This document shows, piece by piece, positions 39,328 to 47,711 of a stretch of 64,000 bases of DNA (its first letter is position 1; the number at the start of each line of letters is the position of its first letter). The DNA comes from Kitasatospora gansuensis (GTDB taxonomy: Bacteria > Actinomycetota > Actinomycetes > Streptomycetales > Streptomycetaceae). A model generated the notes under the pieces. It did not search any database, was not told the DNA's origin, and worked only from the letters and a program-made list of their open reading frames with translations. Location of the stretch: NCBI RefSeq assembly GCF_014203705.1, contig NZ_JACHJR010000001.1, positions 310,001 to 374,000 of the forward strand, given 5' to 3'. Position numbers and translations under genes: made by a program.

Positions 39328-40356
39328 TCAGACGGTCCAGTCGAGGATGATCTTGCCGCAGCGGCCGCCGGCGGCCTCGTCGAAGGCGGCCTCGAAGTCC
39401 GCGGCGGCGTACCGGCCGGTGATCACCGGGCTCAGGTCGAGGCCGCCCTCGAGCAGCACCGACATGGCGTACCAGGTCTCGAACATCTCCCGGCCGTAGA
39501 TGCCCTTGATGGTGATCATCGAGGTGACGATCGAGGCCCAGTCCACCGGGAACTGCTCGGCGGGCAGACCGAGCATGGCGATCTTGCCGCCGTGCGTCAT
39601 GTTGGCGATCATCGACTGCATCGCCTCGGGGCGGCCGGACATCTCCAGGCCGACGTCGAAGCCCTCGCGCATGCCGAGCTTGCGCTGGCCCTCCTCGATG
39701 GAGGTCTCGGCGACGTTCAGCGCGAGCGTGACGCCGACCTCGCGGGCCAGGTCCAGGCGGTACGGCGAGACGTCGGTGATCACCACGTTGCGGGCGCCGG
39801 CGTGCTTGGCGACGGCGGCGGCCATGATGCCGATCGGGCCCGCGCCGGTGATCAGCACGTCCTCGCCGACCAGCGGGAAGGAGAGCGCGGTGTGCACCGC
39901 GTTGCCGAACGGGTCGAAGATCGCGGCCACGTCCAGGTCGACCGGCACCCGGTGCACCCAGACGTTGGAGGCGGGCAGCGCGACGTACTCGGCGAACGCG
40001 CCGTCCCGGCCGACGCCCAGGCCGATCGTGTTGCGGCACAGGTGGCGGCGCCCGGCCAGACAGTTCCGGCACTTGCCGCAGACCAGGTGACCTTCGCCGC
40101 TGACCAGGTCACCCACGTTGACGTCGGTCACCCCGGCGCCGATCTCGGCCACCTCGCCGACGAACTCGTGACCGAGCGTCAGCGGCGTCCTGATCGTCTG
40201 CTGCGCCCAGCCGTCCCACTTCCGGATGTGCAGGTCGGTGCCGCAGATCCCGGTCCGCAGCACCTTGATCAGCACCTCGGCGGGGCCGATCACGGGCTTG
40301 GGGACGTCCATCAGCCAGAGTCCCGGCTCGGCCTTCTGCTTGACGAGTGCCTTCAC
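39328..40356 (-). CDS. tdh: L-threonine 3-dehydrogenase
   Basis: A 342-residue zinc-dependent medium-chain dehydrogenase oxidising threonine to 2-amino-3-ketobutyrate with NAD. Present are the catalytic-zinc GICGTDLHI and LGHEFVGEV, the structural-zinc cysteines ([17 protein letters not shown]), the NAD-binding [20 protein letters not shown], and the Tdh signature [11 protein letters not shown]. The GTG start at 40356 has AGGAG nine bases upstream and gives the standard length. It forms an operon with kbl, converting threonine to glycine and acetyl-CoA. Confidence 0.97.
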   Translation of the reverse strand: MKALVKQKAEPGLWLMDVPKPVIGPAEVLIKVLRTGICGTDLHIRKWDGWAQQTIRTPLTLGHEFVGEVAEIGAGVTDVNVGDLVSGEGHLVCGKCRNCLAGRRHLCRNTIGLGVGRDGAFAEYVALPASNVWVHRVPVDLDVAAIFDPFGNAVHTALSFPLVGEDVLITGAGPIGIMAAAVAKHAGARNVVITDVSPYRLDLAREVGVTLALNVAETSIEEGQRKLGMREGFDVGLEMSGRPEAMQSMIANMTHGGKIAMLGLPAEQFPVDWASIVTSMITIKGIYGREMFETWYAMSVLLEGGLDLSPVITGRYAAADFEAAFDEAAGGRCGKIILDWTV

Positions 40357-40624
40357 GGCGACGGCTCCTGACGCACGGTGGGACGGACGGGGCTGCCGAC
40401 GGCCTCTCCGGATCTTCACCGGGGCCGCACGGCACTGTGCAATCTGCCTGCTGGGCGCCGCCGCGGTCCATCGAGGAATTCTTAACGGCCGCCACAGCTC
40501 GGCTTCACGATCGTCCCCGAGCCCGCCGCCCCCGGCCCGCCGCCGTGCCGGGGACCACCCGGACGGCGGTATCCGACGGTGCGTCAGCTCTCTTGCCCCG
40601 AGCGGGAGTTACCCCTTAGCAGAT

Positions 40625-40640
40625 TCGGGCATATGCCCGA
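40625..40640. promoter_or_regulatory. 16-bp perfect palindrome upstream of the roadblock cluster
   Basis: TCGGGCATATGCCCGA is perfectly symmetric and lies 130 bases before the first roadblock gene, near a partial repeat of the same words (GAATATGCCGGA, 40642-40653). It is a good candidate operator for a dimeric regulator of the divergent genes. Confidence 0.6.
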
Positions 40641-40733
40641 GGAATATGCCGGAATCCGACCCACGATCGGATGGAGCGGGCTAGCGTTACGTCCCGCAAA
40701 GGTTACCGCCCGTGAGCGCGGGACCACAGGTGT

Positions 40734-40752
40734 GCCCTGCCACGGGCAGGGC
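40734..40752 (+). promoter_or_regulatory. small hairpin before the first roadblock gene
   Basis: Eight-base perfect arms GCCCTGCC / GGCAGGGC with loop ACG, ending one base before the GGGAGAGG ribosome-binding site of the GTG at 40770. It may influence translation initiation. Confidence 0.45.
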
Positions 40753-40769
40753 GGGAGAGGTGCGGACCG

Positions 40770-41153
40770 GTGCCGGGAATCGATGACTGCCTCGCCGAGG
40801 CGATGGGCGTACCGGGTGCCCTCGGGGTCAGCCTGGTCGACTGGACCAGCGGCCTGGCGCTCGGCACGGCCGGGGAGGGTCCCGGCGGCGACCACGAGGC
40901 CGGGGCCGCCGACGCGACCGAGCTGGCCCGGGCGGTCACCCAGAGCGCGTCCTTCGCCGACCCGGCGGCCGGTACGGCACCCGCCGAGGACCTGATCCTC
41001 AGCTCGGCCGCCGCCTACCACCTGGTCCGCTTCCTGGAGACCGACTTCGACAGCAGCCTGATCCTCTACCTCCGGCTGGACCGCGACCGCGCCAACCTGG
41101 CCCTGGCCAGACTCCGGCTGGCCGCCATCGCCGAGCAGCTGGTGCTGGACTGA
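40770..41153 (+). CDS. short roadblock/LC7-like protein (paralogue 1)
   Basis: A 127-residue cytoplasmic protein with the alpha-beta pattern of roadblock/LC7 proteins: IDDCLAEAMGVPGALGVSLVDWTSGLALGT, a helix, then LILSSAAAYHLVRFLE and LILYLRLDRDRANLALAR. It is clearly related to the last gene of the cluster (42571-42945): both share LVDxxSGxALGT and LDRxRANLAxAR. Roadblock proteins usually act on small GTPases, but none is encoded nearby. GTG start with GGGAGAGG upstream; the stop overlaps the next ATG (TGATG). Confidence 0.78.
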   Translation: MPGIDDCLAEAMGVPGALGVSLVDWTSGLALGTAGEGPGGDHEAGAADATELARAVTQSASFADPAAGTAPAEDLILSSAAAYHLVRFLETDFDSSLILYLRLDRDRANLALARLRLAAIAEQLVLD

Positions 41154-42010
41154 TGACCGCCACCCTGTACGCACCCGCCCCCCGGCTCCCCCGCCGCCGT
41201 CGCTCGGGGTTCGCCCCCGCCGGCACGGTCGAGACCGCCCTCGCCGACCTGGCCGCCTCCCGCGCCACCGGCGCGCTGTACGGCAGCGCGGGCACCCTGC
41301 ACCTGGCCGACGGCGCGGTGGTGAACGCCGAGAGCCCGGCCGCGCCGGACGTACGGGCGTTGCTCACCGGCTGCGGTCGGCTGACCGGCGCGGAGTGGGC
41401 CGAACAGGTCGACGCGGGCCGGAAGGCCGGCCGGACGATGGCCGAGCAGCTGGTCCGGTCCGGCCGCGTCACCGCCGGGGAGCTCCAACTCTGCCAGCTG
41501 ACCGCCGTGTTGGACGCCGCCTACGTCGTGCTCAGCCGCTCCGAGGGCGAGATCGGGTTCGCCCCTGCACCCGCGCCGATGTTCGCGCTGGCCCGGCCGA
41601 TGACCGCCCGGGAGCTGCGCGCCGCCGTCGGCCGCCGCCGGACCCTGCTCGACCGGGTCTGGCCCTCGCCGCAGCTCGACTCGGCCGCCCTGCACCGCCG
41701 GCCCGGCAGCGTGCCGCGCGGCTGCACCCGGCGCCGCCGGGCCGTACTGGAGGCCGCCGACGGCCGGCGCACCCCCGCCGAGATCGCCCTGCTGCTGGGG
41801 CGATCGGCGTTCGGCACCGTGCTGGACGTCCGGCACCTGGCGGCCCGGGGACTGATCGAGTCGGCCCCGTTATTGGTTTCGGCACCGGCCCCGGTCCTGC
41901 CGGTGGCCCCCGCGCCGACCCGTTCCGCCGCCCCACCGGCGTACGACCCGTCAGATCCGCACGTCGCCCTGCTGCTCAGGATCCGAGCCGGCCTGGAGGC
42001 CCGACTGTGA
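41153..42010 (+). CDS. PATAN/DUF4388-like protein with winged-helix-like C terminus
   Basis: A 285-residue protein. The N-terminal part (GTVETALADLAASRATGALYGSAGTLHLADGAVV) has the pattern of PATAN/DUF4388 domains, which in other bacteria accompany MglA/MglB and two-component systems; a helical stretch (GRTMAEQLVRSGRVTAGELQLCQ) follows. Around residues 200-240 (RRRAVLEAADGRRTPAEIALLLGRSAFGTVLDVRHLAARGLIE) lies a winged-helix-like segment that may bind DNA or protein. A proline/alanine linker leads to the C terminus. Its ATG overlaps the previous stop, so translation is coupled. Confidence 0.7.
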   Translation: MTATLYAPAPRLPRRRRSGFAPAGTVETALADLAASRATGALYGSAGTLHLADGAVVNAESPAAPDVRALLTGCGRLTGAEWAEQVDAGRKAGRTMAEQLVRSGRVTAGELQLCQLTAVLDAAYVVLSRSEGEIGFAPAPAPMFALARPMTARELRAAVGRRRTLLDRVWPSPQLDSAALHRRPGSVPRGCTRRRRAVLEAADGRRTPAEIALLLGRSAFGTVLDVRHLAARGLIESAPLLVSAPAPVLPVAPAPTRSAAPPAYDPSDPHVALLLRIRAGLEARL

Positions 42011-42047
42011 GTGTTCCACCCGTCCGTACCGTCCGCCCCGTCGAGTC

Positions 42048-42500
42048 ATGAAGCGTGCCTTGCGACAGTTCACCGGCCGTCGGCCACCCGTCCTGATCGA
42101 TCCCGAACTGCTGGCCGGCCCCGGCCTGCTCGACGAGCTGAACGGGCTGCGGGCCAGAGTCCCGCACCTGACCGGCAGTCTGGTCGCCACCACCGACGGC
42201 CTGGTGGTCGCTCACGACACCCGGGGGCTCGAACCGTCCGGGGTCGCGGCGCTCACCGCCGCCGCGCTCGGGGTCGGCGCCCGGCTGGCCGAGGCGACCG
42301 GACAGGGCGAGTTCCGCGAGCTGCTCACCCGGGGCGAGCTCGGCTACACCGCCACCTACGCGGCGGGCAGCTACGTGGTGCTCACCCTGCTGGCCGGGCC
42401 GGACGCCAACATCGGCCGCCTGCACTTGGAGGCCCGCCGGGCCGGCCGGCGGATCGCCGAACTGTCCGACGCCGTGCTGGCCCGCCAGGACCGCGACTGA
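42048..42500 (+). CDS. roadblock/LC7 domain protein
   Basis: A 150-residue protein with a canonical roadblock/LC7 domain: LLDELNGLRARVPHLTGSLVATTDGLVVAHDTRG, LTAAALGVGARLAEATGQGEF and YVVLTLLAGPDANIGRLHLEARRAGRRIAEL. It resembles the CvnB proteins of actinomycete conservons, but here there is no histidine kinase, DUF742 protein or GTPase. It is probably a dimerising regulator within the same transcript as its neighbours; the gap to the preceding gene is 37 bases. Confidence 0.88.
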   Translation: MKRALRQFTGRRPPVLIDPELLAGPGLLDELNGLRARVPHLTGSLVATTDGLVVAHDTRGLEPSGVAALTAAALGVGARLAEATGQGEFRELLTRGELGYTATYAAGSYVVLTLLAGPDANIGRLHLEARRAGRRIAELSDAVLARQDRD

Positions 42501-42570
42501 CCTCCGTACCACCTGCCCCCCGATACCACCCGTGCCGAAAACCTCACCGCAGAGAAGGAGTCACATCACC

Positions 42571-42945
42571 ATGGCCAACACCGAGTCCGCCCTCAAGGAC
42601 GTCATGAGCTCGATCGACGGCGCCATCGGCGTCGCCCTGGTCGACTACAACAGCGGTATGGCGCTGGGCACCCTGGGCGGCAGCGCCGAACTCGACCTGA
42701 ACGTGGCCGCCGCCGGGAACACCGACGTGGTCCGCGCCAAGGTCCGGGCGATCGAGCTGCTCAACCTCAAGGAGGCGATCGAGGACATCCTGATCTCGCT
42801 GAACACCCAGTACCACCTGATCCGCCCGCTCACCGGCCGCTCGGGCAAGGGCCTCTTCCTCTACCTCGCCCTGGACCGCAGCCGAGCCAACCTCGCGATG
42901 GCCCGCCACCAACTGAAGCGGATCGAGGCGGACTTGGAGGTCTGA
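42571..42945 (+). CDS. short roadblock/LC7-like protein (paralogue 2)
   Basis: A 124-residue protein, paralogue of the first gene in the cluster (LVDYNSGMALGT; LFLYLALDRSRANLAMARHQLKRIE). It opens MANTESALKDVMSSIDGAIGVA, and its middle helix (VVRAKVRAIELLNLKEAIEDILISLNTQYHLIRPL) is intact where paralogue 1 is more alanine-rich. A strong AAGGAG lies ten bases before the ATG, the best ribosome-binding site in the cluster, so this may be the most abundant product. Confidence 0.8.
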   Translation: MANTESALKDVMSSIDGAIGVALVDYNSGMALGTLGGSAELDLNVAAAGNTDVVRAKVRAIELLNLKEAIEDILISLNTQYHLIRPLTGRSGKGLFLYLALDRSRANLAMARHQLKRIEADLEV

Positions 42946-43003
42946 GCCCGGCCCTCCGGCCGCAGGCTCCCCCTGCGGCCGGAGCCGGTCTGTGGTGCGG
43001 CCG

Positions 43004-43696
43004 CTACGGTCGGCTGTCGACCGGCCGCGCCCGCACCCAGGTGCGGTCGTCCGTCAGATAGGCGTCGACGGCGAGCCCTGCCTCGGCCAAGGCGAGCTCG
43101 AAAGCCTCCGGGGTCAGGGGGCAGGCCAGGAAGGTCTGAGTCCACCGCGCGTCCGGGAAGACGTATTCGACGTGGACGGACCGCACACCGGGCCGCACCA
43201 GGTCGGAGGACACCATCCGGATCAGACCCCCGGGGATCTCCCGCTCCCGCGGCAGATTTTCCTGCCGTCCCTCGTCTTCCCGCTGGATCAGTACACAGCC
43301 GTCATCCGCGACATGCCGTCGGCAGGCCCGCAACAACCCCTGGCGTACCTGCGGAGGAGCATGAACCAGGAACGACCCCAGCAGGACCACGTCGAAGCGC
43401 TCGTCGAGCTCCAGCTCCTCGATCGGACTGCGCACGGCACGAGCGCCGCGGACCCGCTCCAGCATCTCGGGCGACTCGTCGACCGCGGTCACCGTGAAGC
43501 CCCGTCGCACCAGCGGGTGCGTCACGCGGCCGACACCCGAACCCAGTTCCAGGATCCTGGCCCGCGCGGGGACGGCCTGTTCGATGATGTCCGGCTCGTC
43601 GCCCACCGGAAGCCGTTCGTACAGCTCCACCGCACATCCGTCCGGCGTGATGAATCCCGGCCCGGTTCCGTCGTATCCCTCGCGCAGCCGCCTCAT
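43004..43696 (-). CDS. class I SAM-dependent methyltransferase
   Basis: A methyltransferase of about 230 residues. After MRRLREGYDGTGPGFITPDG comes motif I (RILELGSGVGRVTHPLVRRG), motif II (VTAVDESPEML) and a motif with FDVVLLGSFLVHAPP. The ATG at 43696 is chosen for its family-like N terminus although the ribosome-binding site is weak; a GTG at 43753 is in frame. It is the last of three co-directional genes (cupin, GNAT, methyltransferase). The substrate is unknown. Confidence 0.85.
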   Translation of the reverse strand: MRRLREGYDGTGPGFITPDGCAVELYERLPVGDEPDIIEQAVPARARILELGSGVGRVTHPLVRRGFTVTAVDESPEMLERVRGARAVRSPIEELELDERFDVVLLGSFLVHAPPQVRQGLLRACRRHVADDGCVLIQREDEGRQENLPREREIPGGLIRMVSSDLVRPGVRSVHVEYVFPDARWTQTFLACPLTPEAFELALAEAGLAVDAYLTDDRTWVRARPVDSRP

Positions 43697-43771
43697 TCCC
43701 TCATCGGAACACGGCAGGGCCGACTGCGGAAGAGCGCGTCGTCCCGACCTCACCGGGGACAGCAGTCGGTC

Positions 43772-44263
43772 TCAGGGCAGCTGCCACCTGACCTCGCCGT
43801 CGTGCCACTCGTCCGTGGGCACCAGCCCGGCTGCGGCAGCGACGGCCGCCGATGCCCGGTGGTCCGGGTGGATGTGCGCGATCACCGAGCCCACCCCCTG
43901 CTCGCGCAGCCAGCCGACCAGCGCCCGGGCCGCCTCGGTGGCGTAGCCGCGCCCCTGCCAAGGCGTCCCCACGATCCACGCGATCTCTGCGACGTCCGCC
44001 GTGACGGTCGCCTGGACCGTGCCGACCAGGCAGCCCTGCTCGTCCGGCCGGAGCACCCAGTTGAGCCAGCTCTCCGCCGGGTCGGGCGAACCCGCCGTCA
44101 TCCGTCCGTAGCGCGCGCGTAGGTCCTCGGGGCTGAGCGGTTCGCCACCGATGAAGCCGTGCAGGGCCGGGTCGGACAGCACTCCGGCCATCTCCTCGGC
44201 ATGCTCCACCAGCAGCGGAAGCAGCGTCAGGCGGCTGGTCCGGACGGTCTCGGCGGTGATCAC
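43772..44263 (-). CDS. GNAT family N-acetyltransferase (RimJ/RimL-like)
   Basis: A 163-residue acetyltransferase: VRTSRLTLLPLLVEHAEEMAGVLSDPALHGFIGG at the N terminus, the substrate-side stretch SWLNWVLRPDEQGCLVG, and the acetyl-CoA loop VGTPWQGRGYATEAARALVGWL near residues 95-118. The GTG start at 44263 has GGGAG six bases upstream. It lies 44 bases after the cupin gene and 75 bases before the preferred start of the methyltransferase. The substrate is unknown. Confidence 0.9.
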   Translation of the reverse strand: MITAETVRTSRLTLLPLLVEHAEEMAGVLSDPALHGFIGGEPLSPEDLRARYGRMTAGSPDPAESWLNWVLRPDEQGCLVGTVQATVTADVAEIAWIVGTPWQGRGYATEAARALVGWLREQGVGSVIAHIHPDHRASAAVAAAAGLVPTDEWHDGEVRWQLP

Positions 44264-44307
44264 ATGGTCTCCCTGTTCGCGGGTCGGGTGCGGACGGTGC
44301 GGCGGGA

Positions 44308-44697
44308 TCACCAGCGGCCGGTCTCGAACCTGGCCTCGTCCGGGCTGTCCACCGGCCACGGCGGCACCGTCGCCGCGACCACTCGCAACCCCGTCGCCCC
44401 GGCCCGGAACTGGAACGTGGTGCCCAGCGGGATGGTCAGGCAGACGCCCGGCTCCAGCGCCGTGACCTCCTCGCGGCCGTCCTGACGGCGCCACATCTCG
44501 CCCGCCCCGGCCACGACGTACCAGACCTCCGAGACGGTCGCGTGCGACACCGCCTTCGCGATCTGGCCCGCCGTCAGCTCGAACTGGGCGAAGCTCGCCG
44601 CTCCGGGGAGCACGCACAGCGGACGGACCGCCGAACCGTCCGGCGCGGTGATCTCGGGGGCCTGATCGAGACGTACGGTGCTGAAGCGTTCGCTCAT
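44308..44697 (-). CDS. cupin domain protein
   Basis: A 129-residue single-domain cupin. The beta-barrel motifs are visible as FAQFELTAGQIAKAVSHATVSEVWYVVAGAGEMW (motif 1; one of the usual paired histidines is missing) and ALEPGVCLTIPLGTTFQFRA (motif 2). With incomplete metal ligands it may be a binding protein or an isomerase. The ATG at 44697 is preferred over an upstream in-frame GTG-side extension. It is divergent from the nitrilase-family gene, with only 61 bases between their starts. Confidence 0.85.
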   Translation of the reverse strand: MSERFSTVRLDQAPEITAPDGSAVRPLCVLPGAASFAQFELTAGQIAKAVSHATVSEVWYVVAGAGEMWRRQDGREEVTALEPGVCLTIPLGTTFQFRAGATGLRVVAATVPPWPVDSPDEARFETGRW

Positions 44698-44758
44698 GAT
44701 CCCCACGATAGAACCCCGCCCCGGCTGCCGGACAGGGCACCCGGTATTCTGGCGGTCC

Positions 44759-45616
44759 ATGAATGATCTTCATGCGCTGCCGTCGGCCGGTCTCACCCTG
44801 ACGGCCGGTCAGGCCCCGTGCGCCGCCCTGGACATCCCCGCCAACGTCGCCACCGCCGCCGAGCTGGTCCGACGTTCCGCCGACCAGGGGTCCGCGCTGC
44901 TGGTGCTGCCGGAGCTGTTCCTCACCGGCTACGAACTGCCCGGCATCGTCGCCGACCCGGACCGGTACGCCCTCGGCCCGGCCGACGCCCGGCTCGACCC
45001 GCTGGCCGCCGCGTGTGCCGAGGCCCGCGTCGCCGTGGTGGTCGGTGCGCCCACCCGGCACCAGGCCGGCAGCCAACTGCGCATCTCCGCCCTGGTGTTG
45101 GGCCGGGACGGACGGTTCGTCACCCAGTACGACAAGCAGCACTCCACCCCGAACGAGCGCGCCGCCGGCTTCAGCCCGGGTACCAAGGGCTGCACCCTCA
45201 CCCTGGACGGCTGGCGCCTCGGGCTGGGCATCTGCTGGGACCTGGGCTTCCCCGAGCACGCCCGCGCCGCCGCCCTGGACGGCGCGCACGCCTACCTGCT
45301 CGGCGCCATGCTCGGCCGCGGCAGCGGCGCCCACCAGCGCACCACCGTCCTACCGGCCCGCGCCCTCGACAACACCAGCTACACCGTCCTGGCCAACCAC
45401 TGCGCTCCGAGCGGCCCGTACCACGGCTGCGGCGGCAGCGCCGTCTGGAACCCCGACGGCACCCTCCTGACGGAGGCGGGCCCCGACGGGCCCGCCCTCG
45501 CCACCGCTCACCTCTCCCCCACCGCCCTGGCCCGGGCCCGGGCCGACGACCCGGTGCTGATCGACCCCTCCCTCACCGCCCCCGCCCTGCCCCGGACCAC
45601 GGCCGACCTCGACTGA
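44759..45616 (+). CDS. carbon-nitrogen hydrolase (nitrilase superfamily)
   Basis: A 285-residue amidase of the nitrilase superfamily. The catalytic triad is visible: Glu-52 in LPELFLTGYE, Lys-126 in QYDKQHS and Cys-159 in LGICWDLGFPEHA. Such enzymes hydrolyse amides, N-carbamoyl compounds or omega-amides. The ATG at 44759 is used; upstream in-frame codons overlap the divergent cupin gene. The shared 61-base intergenic region suggests co-regulation with the cupin-GNAT-methyltransferase operon. Confidence 0.92.
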   Translation: MNDLHALPSAGLTLTAGQAPCAALDIPANVATAAELVRRSADQGSALLVLPELFLTGYELPGIVADPDRYALGPADARLDPLAAACAEARVAVVVGAPTRHQAGSQLRISALVLGRDGRFVTQYDKQHSTPNERAAGFSPGTKGCTLTLDGWRLGLGICWDLGFPEHARAAALDGAHAYLLGAMLGRGSGAHQRTTVLPARALDNTSYTVLANHCAPSGPYHGCGGSAVWNPDGTLLTEAGPDGPALATAHLSPTALARARADDPVLIDPSLTAPALPRTTADLD

Positions 45617-45733
45617 ACCGCTCGCGCGGGGGCGTGCGCGGGCGGGCACACGCCGTCCGGCCCGGGCCGGCGGGGTGGCCGGGCCTAGGCTGGCCGGACT
45701 GGCTTCTTCAGGTTTCGCCGGAGGTGTCCGCCC

Positions 45734-46348
45734 ATGCGCCCGGTCCGTCTCGTGCTCGCCCTGACGCTCACCGTCGTTGCGGCTGCCGCCCTGGGCGCGG
45801 CAAGCGGCGGGGACGACGACGGGCCGACCGTCCGGGCCGAGCCGATGGTCCTGCTCGCGGACCCGCAGGCGCAGCGGAAGCTCCACCTCGTGACCGACGC
45901 GGTGCAGGACTGGGCGGAGTCCGGCGCCCGCGACTCCGGCGGCTACGCGGGCACGGTGATCGACTCGCCCAACCGGCGCGCCGACATCTACTGGAAGGGT
46001 CCGGTTCCCTCCGCCGTAACGGAGTTGATCGAGGCCAAGGTCTCCCCGGGCCTCACCGTCGCCCTCCGGCCCGGCGCCTACTCCCGCAACGAGATGACCT
46101 CGGCGATAGACAGGTTCACCACGGCCGCCCGGCCCGAGACCTGGACCTCCGTCGGACCGAAGGAGGACGGCAGCGGCATCGCCATCACCTACGATCCCGC
46201 CAGGGCAGGCCGGTTCACCGAAGGCGAGCCGACGGCCGAGCGGTACGCCGAACGTGCCGCCGCCCTGGCCGGCCTGCCGGTGACCGCGCGTCAGGGCAGC
46301 GCAGCCGTGCCCCTGTCCGGCAGCCGCGGCGCGGACGTCTCCCCGTAG
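45734..46348 (+). CDS. exported protein of unknown function
   Basis: A 204-residue protein with an N-terminal signal or anchor (MRPVRLVLALTLTVVAAAALGAASG) and a soluble extracytoplasmic part of about 170 residues. No domain is recognised; a stretch YAGTVIDSPNRRADIYWKGPVP and a later SAIDRFTTAARPETWTSVG look like an alpha-beta fold. Similar short exported proteins next to peptidase genes are frequent in actinomycetes but no role is known. GGAGGTG lies nine bases before the ATG. It is convergent with the M6 protease gene. Confidence 0.75.
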   Translation: MRPVRLVLALTLTVVAAAALGAASGGDDDGPTVRAEPMVLLADPQAQRKLHLVTDAVQDWAESGARDSGGYAGTVIDSPNRRADIYWKGPVPSAVTELIEAKVSPGLTVALRPGAYSRNEMTSAIDRFTTAARPETWTSVGPKEDGSGIAITYDPARAGRFTEGEPTAERYAERAAALAGLPVTARQGSAAVPLSGSRGADVSP

Positions 46349-46427
46349 TCCAGGGGGCGGGACCGCCGCGCCGTCGTCGCCAAGGGCGACAGTGACCGTC
46401 AGGTGATCTCAGCCGGGAGACACCGCG

Positions 46428-47615
46428 TCACCAGCTGCTGATCTGAATGCTGTCCCCGTACGCGCCGCCGCTGCGGACCGAGATCTGGACCCGGGCGGTC
46501 CAGTCGGTGAAGCTCTGGCCCGGGCGGTGGGCCGCCATGTCGAGCGGGGTGCAGCCGGTGGGCGGGGTGGCCGTCGGGTTGCCGTTGACGACACGGATCG
46601 GGCCGTAGCCGGTCTGCACGGAGGTGTCGACCTTGTAGATCAGGACGCCGGTGGAGCAGGGGTTCGGGTCGGCGTAGGCGGCTCGGCGGGATTCGGCGAC
46701 GTACGCGGTGGTGGCACTGGTGCGGATCACCGCGATCTTGGTGCCGCCGACGTACTCGACTGCGTTCAGGTCGACGTTGGTCCAGCCGGGGCCAGGCAGG
46801 CAGGCGACCTGGGTGTCGTCGATCCAGCCGAGCTTCCAGCCCTCCCAGCCGACGTACTGCGGGGCCGGGCCGCCGACCTTGCCCATCACGTCCCAGCCCC
46901 CGACGTAGGTGTGCTGCTCGGTGCCGGTGAAGGCGTACAGGTCGGGCAGGCCGAAGGTGTGCCCGGTCTCGTGGTCGGCGATCCTCGGGCCCCAGTACCA
47001 CATGTCCTGACCGAACGTCACGGCCCACTTGATCCGGGTGCCGTCGGCGGTGACCCCCGCCGTGGTGGGGTCGTAGACGTAGGTGGGGGTGAAGCTGATC
47101 GCCGAGGCCGACTTCGGCGGGACGATCCAGACCATGTCGTACTGGGTGAAGTCCGCGTACGGTTCGGCGGCCGCCACGGCGTCCCGCACGTAGACCTCGT
47201 GCTGCTCGAAGCTGATGCCGCGTTGGAAGCCGTAGGAGGCGGACTGCTGCGGCATCCGGAGCCAGCGGTTCAGCGGGGTGACGGCCAGCCAGGTGCGGCC
47301 GTAGGAGGCTTTCCACATCCAGTCGGCGGCGGGGGCGAGTTGGGTGCCGTAGGTGGCGGTGGGGCCGTCGGCGGGGGCGTCGGCGAAGTCGACGAAGAGG
47401 GTCAGCACCCGCTTGGTGCCCAGCGGCTGCTGGAACTGCGCGCGGTCGGTGAAGTGGCCTTCGTCGGTCCAGCCGGTGGTGCCGGCCAGGGCGCAGGACG
47501 AGGCCGGCGCGGTGGCGGCGGCCGCGCGTTCGGCGGGGGCGACCAGCAGGACGAGCAGGCCGGCCAGGGCCAGTACGGCGGCGAGCGGGCGGGCGGTTCT
47601 GACGGGGGATCTCAT
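46428..47615 (-). CDS. secreted M6-family metalloprotease (copy 2)
   Basis: A 395-residue secreted zinc protease. The signal peptide (VRTARPLAAVLALAGLLVLLVAPAERAAA) precedes a catalytic domain with HETGHTFGLPDLY near residue 210, the HExxH zinc motif of family M6 with its downstream aspartate. A C-terminal domain of about 130 residues has IRVVNGNP and PLDMAAHRPGQSFTD. AGGAGG eight bases before the ATG is an excellent ribosome-binding site. It is a tandem paralogue of the gene at 47712 and separated from it by a hairpin. Confidence 0.92.
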   Translation of the reverse strand: MRSPVRTARPLAAVLALAGLLVLLVAPAERAAAATAPASSCALAGTTGWTDEGHFTDRAQFQQPLGTKRVLTLFVDFADAPADGPTATYGTQLAPAADWMWKASYGRTWLAVTPLNRWLRMPQQSASYGFQRGISFEQHEVYVRDAVAAAEPYADFTQYDMVWIVPPKSASAISFTPTYVYDPTTAGVTADGTRIKWAVTFGQDMWYWGPRIADHETGHTFGLPDLYAFTGTEQHTYVGGWDVMGKVGGPAPQYVGWEGWKLGWIDDTQVACLPGPGWTNVDLNAVEYVGGTKIAVIRTSATTAYVAESRRAAYADPNPCSTGVLIYKVDTSVQTGYGPIRVVNGNPTATPPTGCTPLDMAAHRPGQSFTDWTARVQISVRSGGAYGDSIQISSW

Positions 47616-47645
47616 GAGGTGTACCTCCTGGGGGAGAGGGTGGGT

Positions 47646-47699
47646 TCGCGTCGGGACACCGCTCAGCCGTGGGGAAGCCCCGACGGTGCCCCGACGCGA
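47646..47699 (-). terminator. hairpin between the two M6 protease genes
   Basis: Arms 47646-47661 and 47684-47699 pair at 15 of 16 positions (TCGCGTCGGGACACCG against CGGTGCCCCGACGCGA) with a 22-base loop, starting 12 bases after the stop of the first M6 gene. It probably attenuates transcription into the second M6 gene. Confidence 0.65.
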
Positions 47700-47711
47700 G
47701 TCGGTGGACGG

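Larger units (their letters stand above)
40357..40769. other. intergenic region between tdh and the roadblock cluster
   Basis: About 410 bases without a supported gene, holding the divergent promoters of tdh-kbl and the roadblock cluster. The half next to the roadblock genes is the richer in A/T and contains a 16-bp palindrome at 40625-40640 and a small hairpin at 40734-40752. No promoter hexamers were assigned. Confidence 0.5.

Noticed and set aside
39299..40072. N-terminal extension of kbl to 670 codons
   Set aside because: The added residues are antisense-frame tdh, while the GTG at 39298 has a good ribosome-binding site and gives the family length.
40770..42945. Roadblock cluster considered as a conservon (cvn)
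   Set aside because: Histidine kinase, DUF742 and GTPase genes are missing; only the roadblock component is shared.
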